64,000 nt of DNA. It comes from Lacrimispora xylanisolvens (GTDB taxonomy: Bacteria > Bacillota > Clostridia > Lachnospirales > Lachnospiraceae). The translations under genes were made by a program, and so were the position numbers. Every line of letters starts with the position of its first letter. Within the stretch, counting starts at the first letter, position 1. The notes beneath the pieces are model-generated. The model made no database searches, was not told where the DNA came from, and was given only the letters and a program-made list of their open reading frames with translations. The stretch lies in contig CP070896.1 in NCBI GenBank assembly GCA_017084465.1, forward strand, positions 5,383,501 to 5,447,500, written 5' to 3'. Positions 45,207 to 53,280 of this stretch are shown one piece after another.

Positions 45207-45288
45207 ATAAATTTGGTTTTGTAAAAGAATATAGCACAATTAGTGAGTACATTTAATAAGTTTTGTTAAAAAAATGAGGTTACAAGTT

Positions 45289-45313
45289 GCACTTCTTTGG
45301 AGGTGCTTTTTTT
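45289..45313 (+). terminator. Terminator hairpin before portal gene
   Basis: GCACTTC / GAGGTGC with a TTTG loop, followed by T7, 28 nt before the portal ATG. Confidence 0.8.
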
Positions 45314-45340
45314 CTGCCCTTTTTAAGGAGGAAATATCCA

Positions 45341-46603
45341 ATGGGAATCGGTTCGATTTTTGGAATCAGAGGTGCGAGGGATAAGCCGAGGAATAATTAC
45401 AATCCTGCTTATTCCTTTTTATTTGGGCGGAGTACAAGCGGGAAGCCAGTAAATGAGCGGACAGCCATGCAAACTACGGCAGTGTATTCCTGTGTGCGGA
45501 TTCTGGCAGAGGCGGTGGCTTCACTTCCGCTGCACATCTATCAATATACGGACAAGGGAAAGGAGCGGGTGGCTGACCATCCGCTTTATTCTATTCTGCA
45601 CGATGAGCCGAATGAGGAAATGACTTCTTTTGTATTTCGTGAAACTCTAATGAGCCATTTGCTGATTTGGGGAAATGCTTATGCACAGATTATCCGGGAT
45701 GGCGCAGGACGGGTGCTTGGATTATATCCGCTCCTGCCTAACAAGATGCAGGTGGACAGGGCAGATAATGGGGAGATTATCTATATTTATTCCAGAGATT
45801 CTGAAGAGAATCCGAACTTTAACACTTACGGACAGATTTACCTTCGGCAGCAGGAGGTTCTGCATATCCCAGGGCTTGGTTTTGATGGTCTTGTGGGCTA
45901 TTCGCCCATTGCCATGGCAAAGAACGCTGTAGGTATGACACAGGCTTGTGAAGAGTACGGAGCAAGTTTCTTTGCCAATGGGGCAAATCCCGGCGGCGTA
46001 TTGGAGCATCCCGGAGTGTTAAAAGACCCCGGAAAGGTTCGAGAAAGCTGGAATGCGGTCTACCGTGGTACCAATAATGCCCACAAGATTGCGGTGCTGG
46101 AGGAAGGGATGAAATACCAGCAGATTGGTATCCCACCGGAGGAAGCACAGTTTCTGGAAACACGCAAGTTTCAAATTAATGAGATTGCCCGGTTGTACCG
46201 GATTCCGCCCCACATGGTAGGGGATTTGGAAAAGTCCAGCTTTTCCAACATAGAGCAGCAGTCTTTGGAGTTTGTGAAGTATACCCTGAACCCATGGGTA
46301 ATCCGCTGGGAACAGTCCTTGCAGAAGGCACTATTGCTTCCGGAGGAGAAGAAGAAATACTTCATTAAATTAAATGTGGACGGACTGCTCCGTGGGGATT
46401 ATCAGAGCCGGATGACCGGTTATGCCACAGCAAGACAGAATGGCTGGATGTCCGCCAACGATATTCGGGAGCTGGAGGATTTGAACCTAATACCGGAGGA
46501 GGAAGGGGGAAACCTCTATCTGATAAACGGGAATATGACAAAGTTAAAGGATGCCGGGCTGTTCGCCGGAAACGGCATAGAAAAAGAAGAGGAACCAACT
46601 TAG
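45341..46603 (+). CDS. Phage portal protein, HK97 family
   Basis: A 420-residue portal protein. The family core is seen as AVYSCVRILAEAVASLPLHIYQ near residue 45, HLLIWGNAYAQIIRD, the stem/crown part VLHIPGLGFDGLVGYSPI, and the C-terminal wing helix ARLYRIPPHMVGDLEKSSFSNIEQQSLEF. Twelve copies form the ring through which DNA enters the head. ATG 45341 follows TTAAGGAGG; the frame is open from 45287 through the terminator, so the upstream part is not coding. Confidence 0.94.
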   Translation: MGIGSIFGIRGARDKPRNNYNPAYSFLFGRSTSGKPVNERTAMQTTAVYSCVRILAEAVASLPLHIYQYTDKGKERVADHPLYSILHDEPNEEMTSFVFRETLMSHLLIWGNAYAQIIRDGAGRVLGLYPLLPNKMQVDRADNGEIIYIYSRDSEENPNFNTYGQIYLRQQEVLHIPGLGFDGLVGYSPIAMAKNAVGMTQACEEYGASFFANGANPGGVLEHPGVLKDPGKVRESWNAVYRGTNNAHKIAVLEEGMKYQQIGIPPEEAQFLETRKFQINEIARLYRIPPHMVGDLEKSSFSNIEQQSLEFVKYTLNPWVIRWEQSLQKALLLPEEKKKYFIKLNVDGLLRGDYQSRMTGYATARQNGWMSANDIRELEDLNLIPEEEGGNLYLINGNMTKLKDAGLFAGNGIEKEEEPT

Positions 46604-46635
46604 CAGTATGAAGCTGCTGGGGCAGGTTCCTTTTT
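46590..46635 (+). terminator. Terminator hairpin overlapping the portal stop
   Basis: AGGAACC (46590-46596) pairs with GGTTCC(T) (46625-46631), with an inner AGCAG/CTGCT stem, followed by T5. It lies across the portal stop codon and before the protease start. Confidence 0.68.
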
Positions 46636-46660
46636 GTGTGTAAGAAAGTGAGGAATACAG

Positions 46661-47371
46661 GTGAAACGGAAGTTTTGGAACTGGGTGAAGAATGAGGACG
46701 TAGGAGGAAGGACGCTGTACCTGGACGGGGAGATTTCAGACGAAACCTGGTATGGCGATGAAGTGACACCGGAACTGTTCCGCAAAGAACTGGAATCCGG
46801 CAACGGTGATATTACGGTTTGGATTAATTCTCCGGGCGGAGATGTGTTTGCGGCGGCACAGATTTACAACATGCTGATGGACTATAAGGGAAATGTGACC
46901 GTGAAGGTGGATGCCCTGGCTGCTTCGGCTGCCTCTGTCATTGCTATGGCAGGAACTACGGTGCAGATGTCCCCGGTTGCCATGATGATGATCCACAACC
47001 CCATGACGGTTGCCATCGGGGATTCGGAGGAGATGAAAAAAGCCGGAGCCATGCTGGACGAGGTGAAGGAAAGCATTATGAACGCCTATGAAATCAAGAC
47101 TGGGCTGAACCGGACAAAAGTTTCCCATCTGATGGATGCAGAGAGCTGGTTCAATGCCAGGAAGGCAGTGGAACTCGGATTTGCAGATGAGATTTTAGAG
47201 AACAAAAGTGGAAACAGGGAGAAAGAAAATAGGCTGGAACTGGAAGGAATGATGTTTTCCAGGGCGGCGGTTGCCAATTCCCTATTAGATAAGTTAATCC
47301 CGAAGAAACCGGAAAAGAAGGGAATCCCGGCAGAGCAGTTAGAAAAGCGTTTAAATCTATTAAGTCATTGA
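46661..47371 (+). CDS. ClpP-like prohead maturation protease
   Basis: A 236-residue ClpP-type serine protease, GTG start. INSPGGDVFAA forms the oxyanion region, the nucleophile serine is in ALAASAASVIAMAG, the histidine in MMMIHNPM, and the acidic member follows. It cleaves scaffold and capsid N-termini during head maturation in HK97-like phages. The C-terminal 40 residues are a linker. It stands immediately before the capsid gene, as expected. Confidence 0.93.
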   Translation: MKRKFWNWVKNEDVGGRTLYLDGEISDETWYGDEVTPELFRKELESGNGDITVWINSPGGDVFAAAQIYNMLMDYKGNVTVKVDALAASAASVIAMAGTTVQMSPVAMMMIHNPMTVAIGDSEEMKKAGAMLDEVKESIMNAYEIKTGLNRTKVSHLMDAESWFNARKAVELGFADEILENKSGNREKENRLELEGMMFSRAAVANSLLDKLIPKKPEKKGIPAEQLEKRLNLLSH

Positions 47372-47384
47372 GGAGGAAGAATCC

Positions 47385-48593
47385 ATGAAACAGATTTTAG
47401 AATTAAGGGAAAAAAGAGCGAAGGCATGGGAAGCGGCGAAGAAATTCCTGGATGAGAAGCGCAGGGAGGACGGCTGCCTTAGTACGGAGGATACTGCTGT
47501 GTATGAAAAGATGGAGGAAGATGTGGTAAACCTGGGTAAAGAGATTGAGCGTCTGGAACGCCAGACTGCCATTGACCTGGAACTGTCAAAGCCAACCAGT
47601 ACACCGATTACCAACAAACCAAACGGGAATCCATCCGGTGAAGAAAAGACGGGCAGGGCAGGCATGGAATACCGCAGGGAGTTCTGGAACGCCATGCGTA
47701 AGAAGAATTACTACGATGTAAATAATGCACTACAGATTGGCACGGACTCCGAGGGTGGGTATTTAGTGCCAGATGAGTTTGAGCAGACGCTGGTGCAGGG
47801 ACTGGAGGAAGAAAATGTGTTCCGTACTCTGGCAACCATAATCCAGACTTCCAGCGGTGACCGGAAAATTCCGGTGGTGGCAACTAAGGGAGAGGCTTCC
47901 TGGGTAGATGAGGAAGGACAGATTCCGGAGTCTGATGATTCTTTCGGACAGGTATCCATTGCGGCCTATAAGGTGGCAACCATGATTAAAGTCTCTGACG
48001 AGCTGTTGAATGACAGCGTGTTTAACATGGAAACCTATATCTCCAATGAGTTTTCAAGAAGAATCGGTGCGAAAGAGGAGGAAGCATTCCTTGTGGGCGA
48101 TGGTAAGGGGAAACCTACCGGAATTTTCAATTCCATCGGCGGAGCTTCTGAGGGTGTGACCACAGCCACGGTAAACATTACTTTTGATGATGTGATGGAT
48201 CTGTTCTATTCTGTGAAAAGCCCGTACCGTAAGAAATCGACTTTTGTGATGAATGATTCCACGGTAAAGGCACTCCGTAAGCTGAAGGACAATAACGGTA
48301 CCTATATCTGGCAGCCTTCCGTGCAGGCAGGACAGCCGGATACGGTTTTAAACCGTCCCGTAGTGACATCTGCTTACGCACCGGCCATTATAGCAGGGGG
48401 AAAAGTCATTGCTTTTGGTGATTTCAAGTATTACTGGATTGCCGACAGACAGGGACGTTCCTTTAAACGTCTGAATGAGTTATTTGCAGCCAACGGTCAG
48501 GTCGGCTTCCTTGGAAGCCAGAGAGTTGACGGCAAATTGATTCTGCCGGAAGCGGTGAAAGTGCTGGCTATGAAGGCAGCAAGCGGTGCCTGA
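47385..48593 (+). CDS. Major capsid protein, HK97 fold
   Basis: A 402-residue capsid protein. Residues 1-90 are a charged, coiled-coil scaffold (delta) region ending near GEEKTGRAGMEYRREFW, removed by the protease. The HK97 core follows: GGYLVPDEFEQTLVQGL, IPVVATKGEASWVDEEG, ELLNDSVFNMETYISNEFSRRIG, GDGKGKPTGIFN, FGDFKYYWIADRQGRSFKRLNELFAANGQVGFLGSQRVDG. It forms the icosahedral head. No frame damage. Confidence 0.95.
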   Translation: MKQILELREKRAKAWEAAKKFLDEKRREDGCLSTEDTAVYEKMEEDVVNLGKEIERLERQTAIDLELSKPTSTPITNKPNGNPSGEEKTGRAGMEYRREFWNAMRKKNYYDVNNALQIGTDSEGGYLVPDEFEQTLVQGLEEENVFRTLATIIQTSSGDRKIPVVATKGEASWVDEEGQIPESDDSFGQVSIAAYKVATMIKVSDELLNDSVFNMETYISNEFSRRIGAKEEEAFLVGDGKGKPTGIFNSIGGASEGVTTATVNITFDDVMDLFYSVKSPYRKKSTFVMNDSTVKALRKLKDNNGTYIWQPSVQAGQPDTVLNRPVVTSAYAPAIIAGGKVIAFGDFKYYWIADRQGRSFKRLNELFAANGQVGFLGSQRVDGKLILPEAVKVLAMKAASGA

Positions 48594-48605
48594 ATAAATT
48601 TCTAG

Positions 48606-48634
48606 GATTTGCTTTAGCGGGCAGGTCTTTTTTT
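48606..48634 (+). terminator. Terminator hairpin after the capsid gene
   Basis: GATTTGC pairs with GCAGGTC (two G-U pairs) around an 8-nt loop and is followed by T7, 20 nt before the connector ATG. Confidence 0.7.
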
Positions 48635-48653
48635 ATGTGGAAAGGAGGCATCT

Positions 48654-48929
48654 ATGGTAGTAACATTGGAAGAAATCAAGGAATATGTGCGGATTGACAG
48701 CATCGGTGAGGACGATTTCCTGCTGGGCTTGTGTGCCACATCAGAAAGTCTGTGCAGTGACATTTTACATCGGACATTTGATGAGATAGAGGAAGTGCCG
48801 AATCCCGTGAAGACGGCCGTGCTGTATGGCATTTCCTACTTGTACGAGAACCGGGAGCAGGCGGATTTCAAAGATTTGACATTGATGCTGAAGTGCCTGC
48901 TGTTCGGGCAGAGGGACGAGGTGTTCTGA
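48654..48929 (+). CDS. Head-tail connector protein, gp6-like
   Basis: A 91-residue all-helical protein of the HK97 gp6/phi-13-like connector family (VTLEEIKEYVRIDSIGEDDFLLGLCATSESLCSDIL...VKTAVLYGISYLYENRE). It forms the ring below the portal in the neck. The start is ATG 48654 with AAAGGAGG. It overlaps the next gene by one base of the stop (TGATG). Confidence 0.86.
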   Translation: MVVTLEEIKEYVRIDSIGEDDFLLGLCATSESLCSDILHRTFDEIEEVPNPVKTAVLYGISYLYENREQADFKDLTLMLKCLLFGQRDEVF

Positions 48930-49261
48930 TGAAGATCGGGCAGTGGCGTGAGAGTATCCTTATCCAGAAAAATAACATCACGAAGGATAAGACCGGAAAC
49001 CAGAAGAATGTATGGGTTAATTACTATTCCTGCCATGCTTATGTGAATAACCTGTCCGGCCGGGAATACTGGGAGGCGGCACAGGTGAACCAGGAGGCTT
49101 CCCTCTATTTTATTGTGCGGTACTGCAGGGAACTGGAATCCATGGACAGCACCTTATACCGGATTGTGTTCAAAGGGGAAGTTTACAATATCACCTTCGT
49201 GGATTTCATGCAGTACCAGAAGAAAACCATCAAGCTGCGAGCAGAGAGAGGGAAGAGGTAG
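48929..49261 (+). CDS. Head closure protein (SPP1 gp16 / HK97 stopper type)
   Basis: A 110-residue beta-rich protein beginning MKIGQWRESILIQKNNITKDKTGNQKNVW, the usual opening of phage head-tail adaptors (YqbH/SPP1 gp16-like), and ending FVDFMQYQKKTIKLRAERG. It seals the filled head. The TGATG overlap with the connector gene shows coupled translation. Confidence 0.85.
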   Translation: MKIGQWRESILIQKNNITKDKTGNQKNVWVNYYSCHAYVNNLSGREYWEAAQVNQEASLYFIVRYCRELESMDSTLYRIVFKGEVYNITFVDFMQYQKKTIKLRAERGKR

Positions 49262-49264
49262 GAT

Positions 49265-49648
49265 ATGGCAGAGCGAAGGGTGAGCGTGGACCAGATGGCA
49301 GATGTCATCGCCCAGTCCATGTCTGAGTATGCAGATTTATCCAATGAAGTAATGAAGGAGTGTGTCACAGAAACCAGTAAGTCTGTGAAGAAAGAAATAC
49401 AGGAAAATGCCCCGGTACGTACTGGGAAGTACAAGAAAAGCTGGGCAGCGAAGAAGGTGAAGGAGAATGCCAATTCTCTCACCATGGTGGTACACAGCCG
49501 TGACCGGTATCAGATTGCACATCTTCTGGAACATGGACATGCGAAACGGGGAGGCGGACGGGTGGCTGCCATTCCACATATTGCTCCGGCGGAACAGAGA
49601 GGAGCAGAAGAACTGGTTTCCAGAATCGAAAGGGGGCTTTCGGGATGA
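49265..49648 (+). CDS. HK97 gp10-like neck/tail protein
   Basis: A 127-residue protein with the HK97-gp10 pattern: a helical N-terminus, NAPVRTGKYKKSW in the middle, and HLLEHGHAKRGGGRVAAIPHIAPAEQ near the C-terminus. This family connects head completion to the tail tube. It begins 3 nt after the closure gene and overlaps the next by 4 bp (ATGA). Confidence 0.88.
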   Translation: MAERRVSVDQMADVIAQSMSEYADLSNEVMKECVTETSKSVKKEIQENAPVRTGKYKKSWAAKKVKENANSLTMVVHSRDRYQIAHLLEHGHAKRGGGRVAAIPHIAPAEQRGAEELVSRIERGLSG

Positions 49649-49962
49649 ACCATGAACAGGTAGTGGCAATGGCAGAGGAAACAGGACTGCCCTTTGCCTA
49701 TGACCATTTCGCGGAGGGACAGTCTCCGGAGCCGCCCTTTTTAGTCTTTCTTTATCCGGGCGCTAACAATTTTGCGGCGGACGGGATCACTTATTTCAAA
49801 GTGAATCGACTGCATCTGGAACTGTATACCGATGAGAAATCTATAGAACTGGAAGAAAAGGTCGAGGCTGTGCTTACCAGGCATGGCATTTTTTATGGGA
49901 AAAGCGAAGTATGGATTGAGTCAGAAAATCTGTACGAGGTACTATATGAAATGGAGGTTTAG
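49645..49962 (+). CDS. Tail completion/terminator-like protein
   Basis: A 105-residue alpha/beta protein at the position of the tail-terminator gene (between gp10 and the tube protein). The pattern VNRLHLELYTDEKSIELEEKVEAVL followed by WIESENLYEVLYEME is typical of these siphovirus proteins. It overlaps its neighbour at ATGA. Assignment rests on pattern and position. Confidence 0.75.
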   Translation: MNHEQVVAMAEETGLPFAYDHFAEGQSPEPPFLVFLYPGANNFAADGITYFKVNRLHLELYTDEKSIELEEKVEAVLTRHGIFYGKSEVWIESENLYEVLYEMEV

Positions 49963-49965
49963 TGA

Positions 49966-50658
49966 GTGGGAAATAAAGTGAAGTTCAATTTGTGCAATGC
50001 CCATTATGCACCGATTAAGGCAGGAGAAAATGGAGAGAGTACCTTTGGGACTCCGGCGGCACTTCCGGGAGCGGTGTCCATCAGCCTGGATCCCAACGGA
50101 GAGCCGGAATCCTTTTATGCGGATGGCATTGAGTATTACATTATCAATAACAACATGGGATATGACGGGGATCTGGAGCTTGCTATGATTCCAGAGTCCT
50201 TCCGCACGGACATTTTAAAGGAAGAAGCAGATGCCAACAAGGTTCTGGTGGAAAACTGCAATTCAGAGACAGGCAGCTTTGCCCTGCTCTTTGAGTTTGA
50301 TGGGGACGTGAAGAAAATCCGTCATGTGCTGTATAACTGTTCTGCATCCAGACCGAAGATTGAGTCAAAGAGCAATGAGGAATCCAAAGAAGTGCAGACA
50401 GAAACGCTGACCATTAAAGCAAGGCCATTGGCAAGCGGGTATGTGAAAGCAAAGACAGGGGATGCCACTACTCAGGCTGTGTACGATAAGTGGTATGAGG
50501 CGGTGTATATGCCCGCCAGTTCTCCGGCAGTGGAAGCGGCACAGGCATCTGCTTCAGCACAGACCATAAGTAAGACAGCGGCAGCAACAGCAGAGAAAGA
50601 AACAGATACGAAAATCATAGGAGGCAGGAAAGGACATGAGCATTACCAAGACAATTGA
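49966..50658 (+). CDS. Major tail (tube) protein
   Basis: A 230-residue tube protein with GTG start. The core includes VKFNLCNAHYAPI, PGAVSISLDPNGEPESFYADG, IEYYIINNNMGYDGDLELAMIPESFRTDIL and ALLFEFDGDVKKIRHVLYNCSASRP, characteristic of Siphoviridae phi13-type tube proteins. The C-terminal 45 residues are a low-complexity Ala/Ser/Thr extension. Its end overlaps the tail-chaperone start by 23 bp. Confidence 0.9.
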   Translation: MGNKVKFNLCNAHYAPIKAGENGESTFGTPAALPGAVSISLDPNGEPESFYADGIEYYIINNNMGYDGDLELAMIPESFRTDILKEEADANKVLVENCNSETGSFALLFEFDGDVKKIRHVLYNCSASRPKIESKSNEESKEVQTETLTIKARPLASGYVKAKTGDATTQAVYDKWYEAVYMPASSPAVEAAQASASAQTISKTAAATAEKETDTKIIGGRKGHEHYQDN

Positions 50659-51014
50659 GATTGACGGCAAGGATGTTTTATTTAAGGCGTCAGCGGCGAT
50701 TCCACGAATTTACCGCTTGAAGTTCCAGAGGGATATTTATAAGGATTTACGGGCGTTGGAGCAGAGCGTGAATGGCTCGGAAGAGGGGGGAGTCCGGGCT
50801 TGACCTGTTTTCCTTGGAGATGTTTGAGAACATTGCATATGTGATGGCAAAACATGCAGATGGTTCCATTCCTAACACGCCGGAGGAATGGCTGGATGGA
50901 TTTAATACATTTTCCATTTATCAGGTGCTTCCGAAGCTGATAGAGCTGTGGGGATTGAATGTACAGACGGATGTGGAGGCTAAAAAAAACTTCGCCCAAC
51001 AGAGCGTGAAATGA
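50636..51014 (+). CDS. Tail assembly chaperone, gpG-like (one-base frameshift)
   Basis: Restored length is about 125 residues. It opens MSITKTIEIDGKDVLFKASA and continues IPRIYRLKFQRDIYKDL, then, after the break, SLEMFENIAYVMAKHADGSIP...EEWLDGFNTFSIYQVLPKLIELWG. This matches the short tail-chaperone of phi13/SPP1-like phages, which guides tube growth on the tape measure. The frame breaks at G6 (50785-50790), one G too many. Near the 3' end a slippery heptamer allows a separate, programmed -1 shift into 51011-51175. Confidence 0.82.
50984..50990 (+). promoter_or_regulatory. Programmed -1 frameshift slippery site (A AAA AAC)
   Basis: In the chaperone frame the codons are AAA AAA AAC (50982-50990), giving the classic X XXY YYZ heptamer A AAA AAC. 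A -1 slip bypasses the stop at 51012 and reads KKKLRPTERE-MTTPLFLLRC, joining the 51011-51175 frame. The equivalent lambda G/GT slip is well established in tail chaperones. Confidence 0.75.
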
Positions 51015-51175
51015 CAACACCGCTGTTCCTCCTGCGGTGTGTGCAGTTGGGACTTTCTATGCAGGATTTGGAACTGCTTTCTATTGGACTGATAAATGAC
51101 ATGTATGCAGAGAGCCGGAATGATGAGTGCAAGTTTGCGGAAATGGCAACGCAGGAGGATATGGATAAGTTCTGA
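51011..51175 (+). CDS. Tail assembly chaperone C-terminal extension (gpGT-like)
   Basis: A 54-residue frame (TTPLFLLRCVQLGLSMQDLELLSIGLINDMY...ESRNDECKF..MATQEDMDKF) in the -1 register relative to the chaperone, overlapping its stop (ATGA). Downstream domains of this kind are made as a fusion (about 179 residues in total) by -1 frameshifting and bind the tape measure. Translation from its own ATG 51011 is possible but lacks a good ribosome site. Confidence 0.78.
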   Translation: MTTPLFLLRCVQLGLSMQDLELLSIGLINDMYAESRNDECKFAEMATQEDMDKF

Positions 51176-51193
51176 TTTGCATTGATAGAGCAG

Positions 51194-51230
51194 CCGTTTC
51201 CTGCTATACTGGTAGCAGAAAACGGTTTTT
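51194..51230 (+). terminator. Terminator between tail chaperone and AT-rich cassette
   Basis: CCGTTT(C)CTGCTA pairs with TAGCAG(AA)AACGG and is followed by T5. It marks the left edge of the inserted pair of AT-rich genes. The 130 bp from here to 51364 are AT-rich, with an AAAGGAG site near the end. Confidence 0.8.
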
Positions 51231-51364
51231 AAAGTCAGTGGAAAATAGAAATTTGTATGAATAAATGAAACTGAAGATTATATCATTTTCAGATAAAAGG
51301 TATAATCAGTGAAAAGTTAAAACTAATATTACAAATCAAATTGTAAAGGAGATTTCTTGTATAT

Positions 51365-52603
51365 ATGGATGAATTATTAATGGAAATATTATCACTAGAT
51401 ATATATCATAACATAAGCTATTATACTTTTCATTTGACGTTTCCGTTATTTAGACATTTCGGAGGAATGAAATGGAATGGAACTCAAAATTACCTCAAGC
51501 CGTTGGTAAATGAAACAAAACAACTTATAGAAAAAAGTGGAATATCTCAAGAGACCATTCTACAATACTTGGCGAATGACATTTCAAACCCATCATATTT
51601 ATTTGTAGCACAGGCTATTCTTGTTTATGCTGTTCCAATTAAATTAGATGATATGCAAAGATATAATATTGTCACAAAACAGACATCATTATCTAAAGAT
51701 ATGCACATTGACGACGAAATACTAGCGTGTGCCTTAGTTTGTTATGTATTAGATGGGAACAGGTACACTCAGTGGGATTTTAATATTATTGTTCCAGAAG
51801 AAAAATTTGTTTATCCAACAAATGATTATCATTTAACTAAAGTAGAAAATATTGATTTTCGGCAGAGTGGTTTTATTTTTGATAACAAATATTATCTTTA
51901 TAATATATATATCAATAGAAAGCCACTCCATGCAGGGGAACCAATTCCTGCTGTTTTCAGAATTATGCAAGATGGCGTTGATATAAGTAAAGCTGACCTA
52001 TTTTTTCGATTAGATGAACGATTAGCAATCGATGTTGATAAAGCAGATATTTGTCATTATGAATTTTTTGAAAAATTCTACGGACCATCATTTCTTTTTT
52101 CGGAAACAAGATTAGAAAGAGCAAAGAGTATTATTGTTCATTATGATCCTGAAACATATAACAAATTATTAATGGTTATTAAGAAGGATTATGATACTGT
52201 TCTTGATGAAGAGTTTTGGCATATTGAGGTAGAGCAACTCCCAAACATTGCGGAAACTTATAAACCTAAGTTTGTATTAACAACTTTTGTTCATGGGAAA
52301 TATTACCCAAATCGAAAAGCTTTTAGACATATTGATTTTATAAAAAATGAGTATAGTACAGAAAAATATAAGCAAAAACATAATGGATATTCCAATTCAG
52401 ATGTTTCTATTGACTATTATACTGAAACAAAGAATGAGCATTATAAAATATGGTGCATAGAAAATATAGATATGAGCGAAGAGTTATGGTATAAACTCAC
52501 ATTAGTTTCTTTGGCTCCCCGATATGAAATTCTATTTAATGAAATGTTAGAAAAAAAATATAAGTGTTTATTATGGTTTATAAATTCTAAATATATGAAA
52601 TGA
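51365..52603 (+). CDS. Unrecognised 412-residue protein, AT-rich cargo gene
   Basis: I do not recognise a family. The protein is soluble and rich in Tyr, Ile, Asn and Lys. It has a helical first part (about 1-140, with EKSGISQETILQYLANDISNPSYLFVAQAILVYAV) and a mixed beta-rich second part with many aromatic residues (YYLYNIYINRKPLHAGEPIPAVFRI; YTETKNEHYKIWCIENIDMSEELWYKL). There are no membrane segments and no clear nucleotide-binding or nuclease motif. Base composition is far more AT-rich than the surrounding late genes, indicating separate acquisition. AAAGGAG is 13 nt before the ATG. With the next gene it separates tail chaperone from tape measure, a position known for phage cargo. Possible roles are defence or lysogenic conversion. 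Confidence 0.72.
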   Translation: MDELLMEILSLDIYHNISYYTFHLTFPLFRHFGGMKWNGTQNYLKPLVNETKQLIEKSGISQETILQYLANDISNPSYLFVAQAILVYAVPIKLDDMQRYNIVTKQTSLSKDMHIDDEILACALVCYVLDGNRYTQWDFNIIVPEEKFVYPTNDYHLTKVENIDFRQSGFIFDNKYYLYNIYINRKPLHAGEPIPAVFRIMQDGVDISKADLFFRLDERLAIDVDKADICHYEFFEKFYGPSFLFSETRLERAKSIIVHYDPETYNKLLMVIKKDYDTVLDEEFWHIEVEQLPNIAETYKPKFVLTTFVHGKYYPNRKAFRHIDFIKNEYSTEKYKQKHNGYSNSDVSIDYYTETKNEHYKIWCIENIDMSEELWYKLTLVSLAPRYEILFNEMLEKKYKCLLWFINSKYMK

Positions 52604-52644
52604 ATTGTTTACTAAATAGAAAGTTATAAGTTGGAGATGATATT

Positions 52645-53082
52645 ATGATATATGCAAAATGTATTGAAGAATCTCAAATTGCAAACAGTGTCTCTGAGTT
52701 TCAAAAGAGACAGAATGAAAAAAATCATGTGTACTGCATAGGGCAAATAACAGTGTCAAAAAATGGATATGATATATTATACTGTGTTCCAATAAATTTT
52801 ATTTATGATTGCCTAAAGTATGGAAGATATATTGCAATAATAGATAAAGATGATGACAGTTTAGAATATCCACGTAAGAGCAGTTATATGGGGCTTGAAC
52901 GGTGTACTTCTGAACAACTAGTAATTAATATTATGGATTCACAAAACGAACAAACTATAGACTACATATTCAATGAGGTTGGTGATGCAGAATTAGTACA
53001 TGATGGATACGTGCATACCCTTCCTGAAAATATACAAAAATATTTTAGACAAAAACAAGCGAGCTGTTCGTGCAATGGTTAG
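52645..53082 (+). CDS. Unrecognised 145-residue protein, AT-rich cargo gene
   Basis: No family recognised. It starts MIYAKCIEESQIANSVSEFQ after a GGAGATG site, 41 nt after the preceding stop, so the two are probably co-transcribed. A central beta-rich part (HVYCIGQITVSKNGYDILYCVPINFIYDCL) is followed by an acidic segment and a Cys-containing C-terminus (ASCSCNG). It has the same AT-rich composition as its partner. A two-gene unit of a large and a small protein is compatible with toxin-immunity or effector-sensor pairs, but nothing in the sequence decides this. Confidence 0.68.
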   Translation: MIYAKCIEESQIANSVSEFQKRQNEKNHVYCIGQITVSKNGYDILYCVPINFIYDCLKYGRYIAIIDKDDDSLEYPRKSSYMGLERCTSEQLVINIMDSQNEQTIDYIFNEVGDAELVHDGYVHTLPENIQKYFRQKQASCSCNG

Positions 53083-53228
53083 TGCATTGAAAAATCATAA
53101 GTTGTAAAGGGGATTGGTGATATAAATAGATATAAGCATAGTGATTATTTTTAAATTACTTTGATTATAAACAATAATTTTTACATAGGCATCTGTCAGA
53201 AATGGCAGGTGTCTTTTCTATGCATTGT

Positions 53229-53251
53229 GAGCCTTAATTGGCTCTTTTTTT
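53229..53251 (+). terminator. Terminator before the tape-measure gene
   Basis: GAGCC / GGCTC with a 6-nt loop, followed by T7, 30 nt before the tape-measure ATG. Another hairpin (GGCATCTGTC / GGCAGGTGTC-type pairing near 53189-53214) precedes it. These close the right side of the AT-rich cassette. Confidence 0.78.
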
Positions 53252-53280
53252 CTGTCCAAACGTAAGGGAGGGGGTATCCT

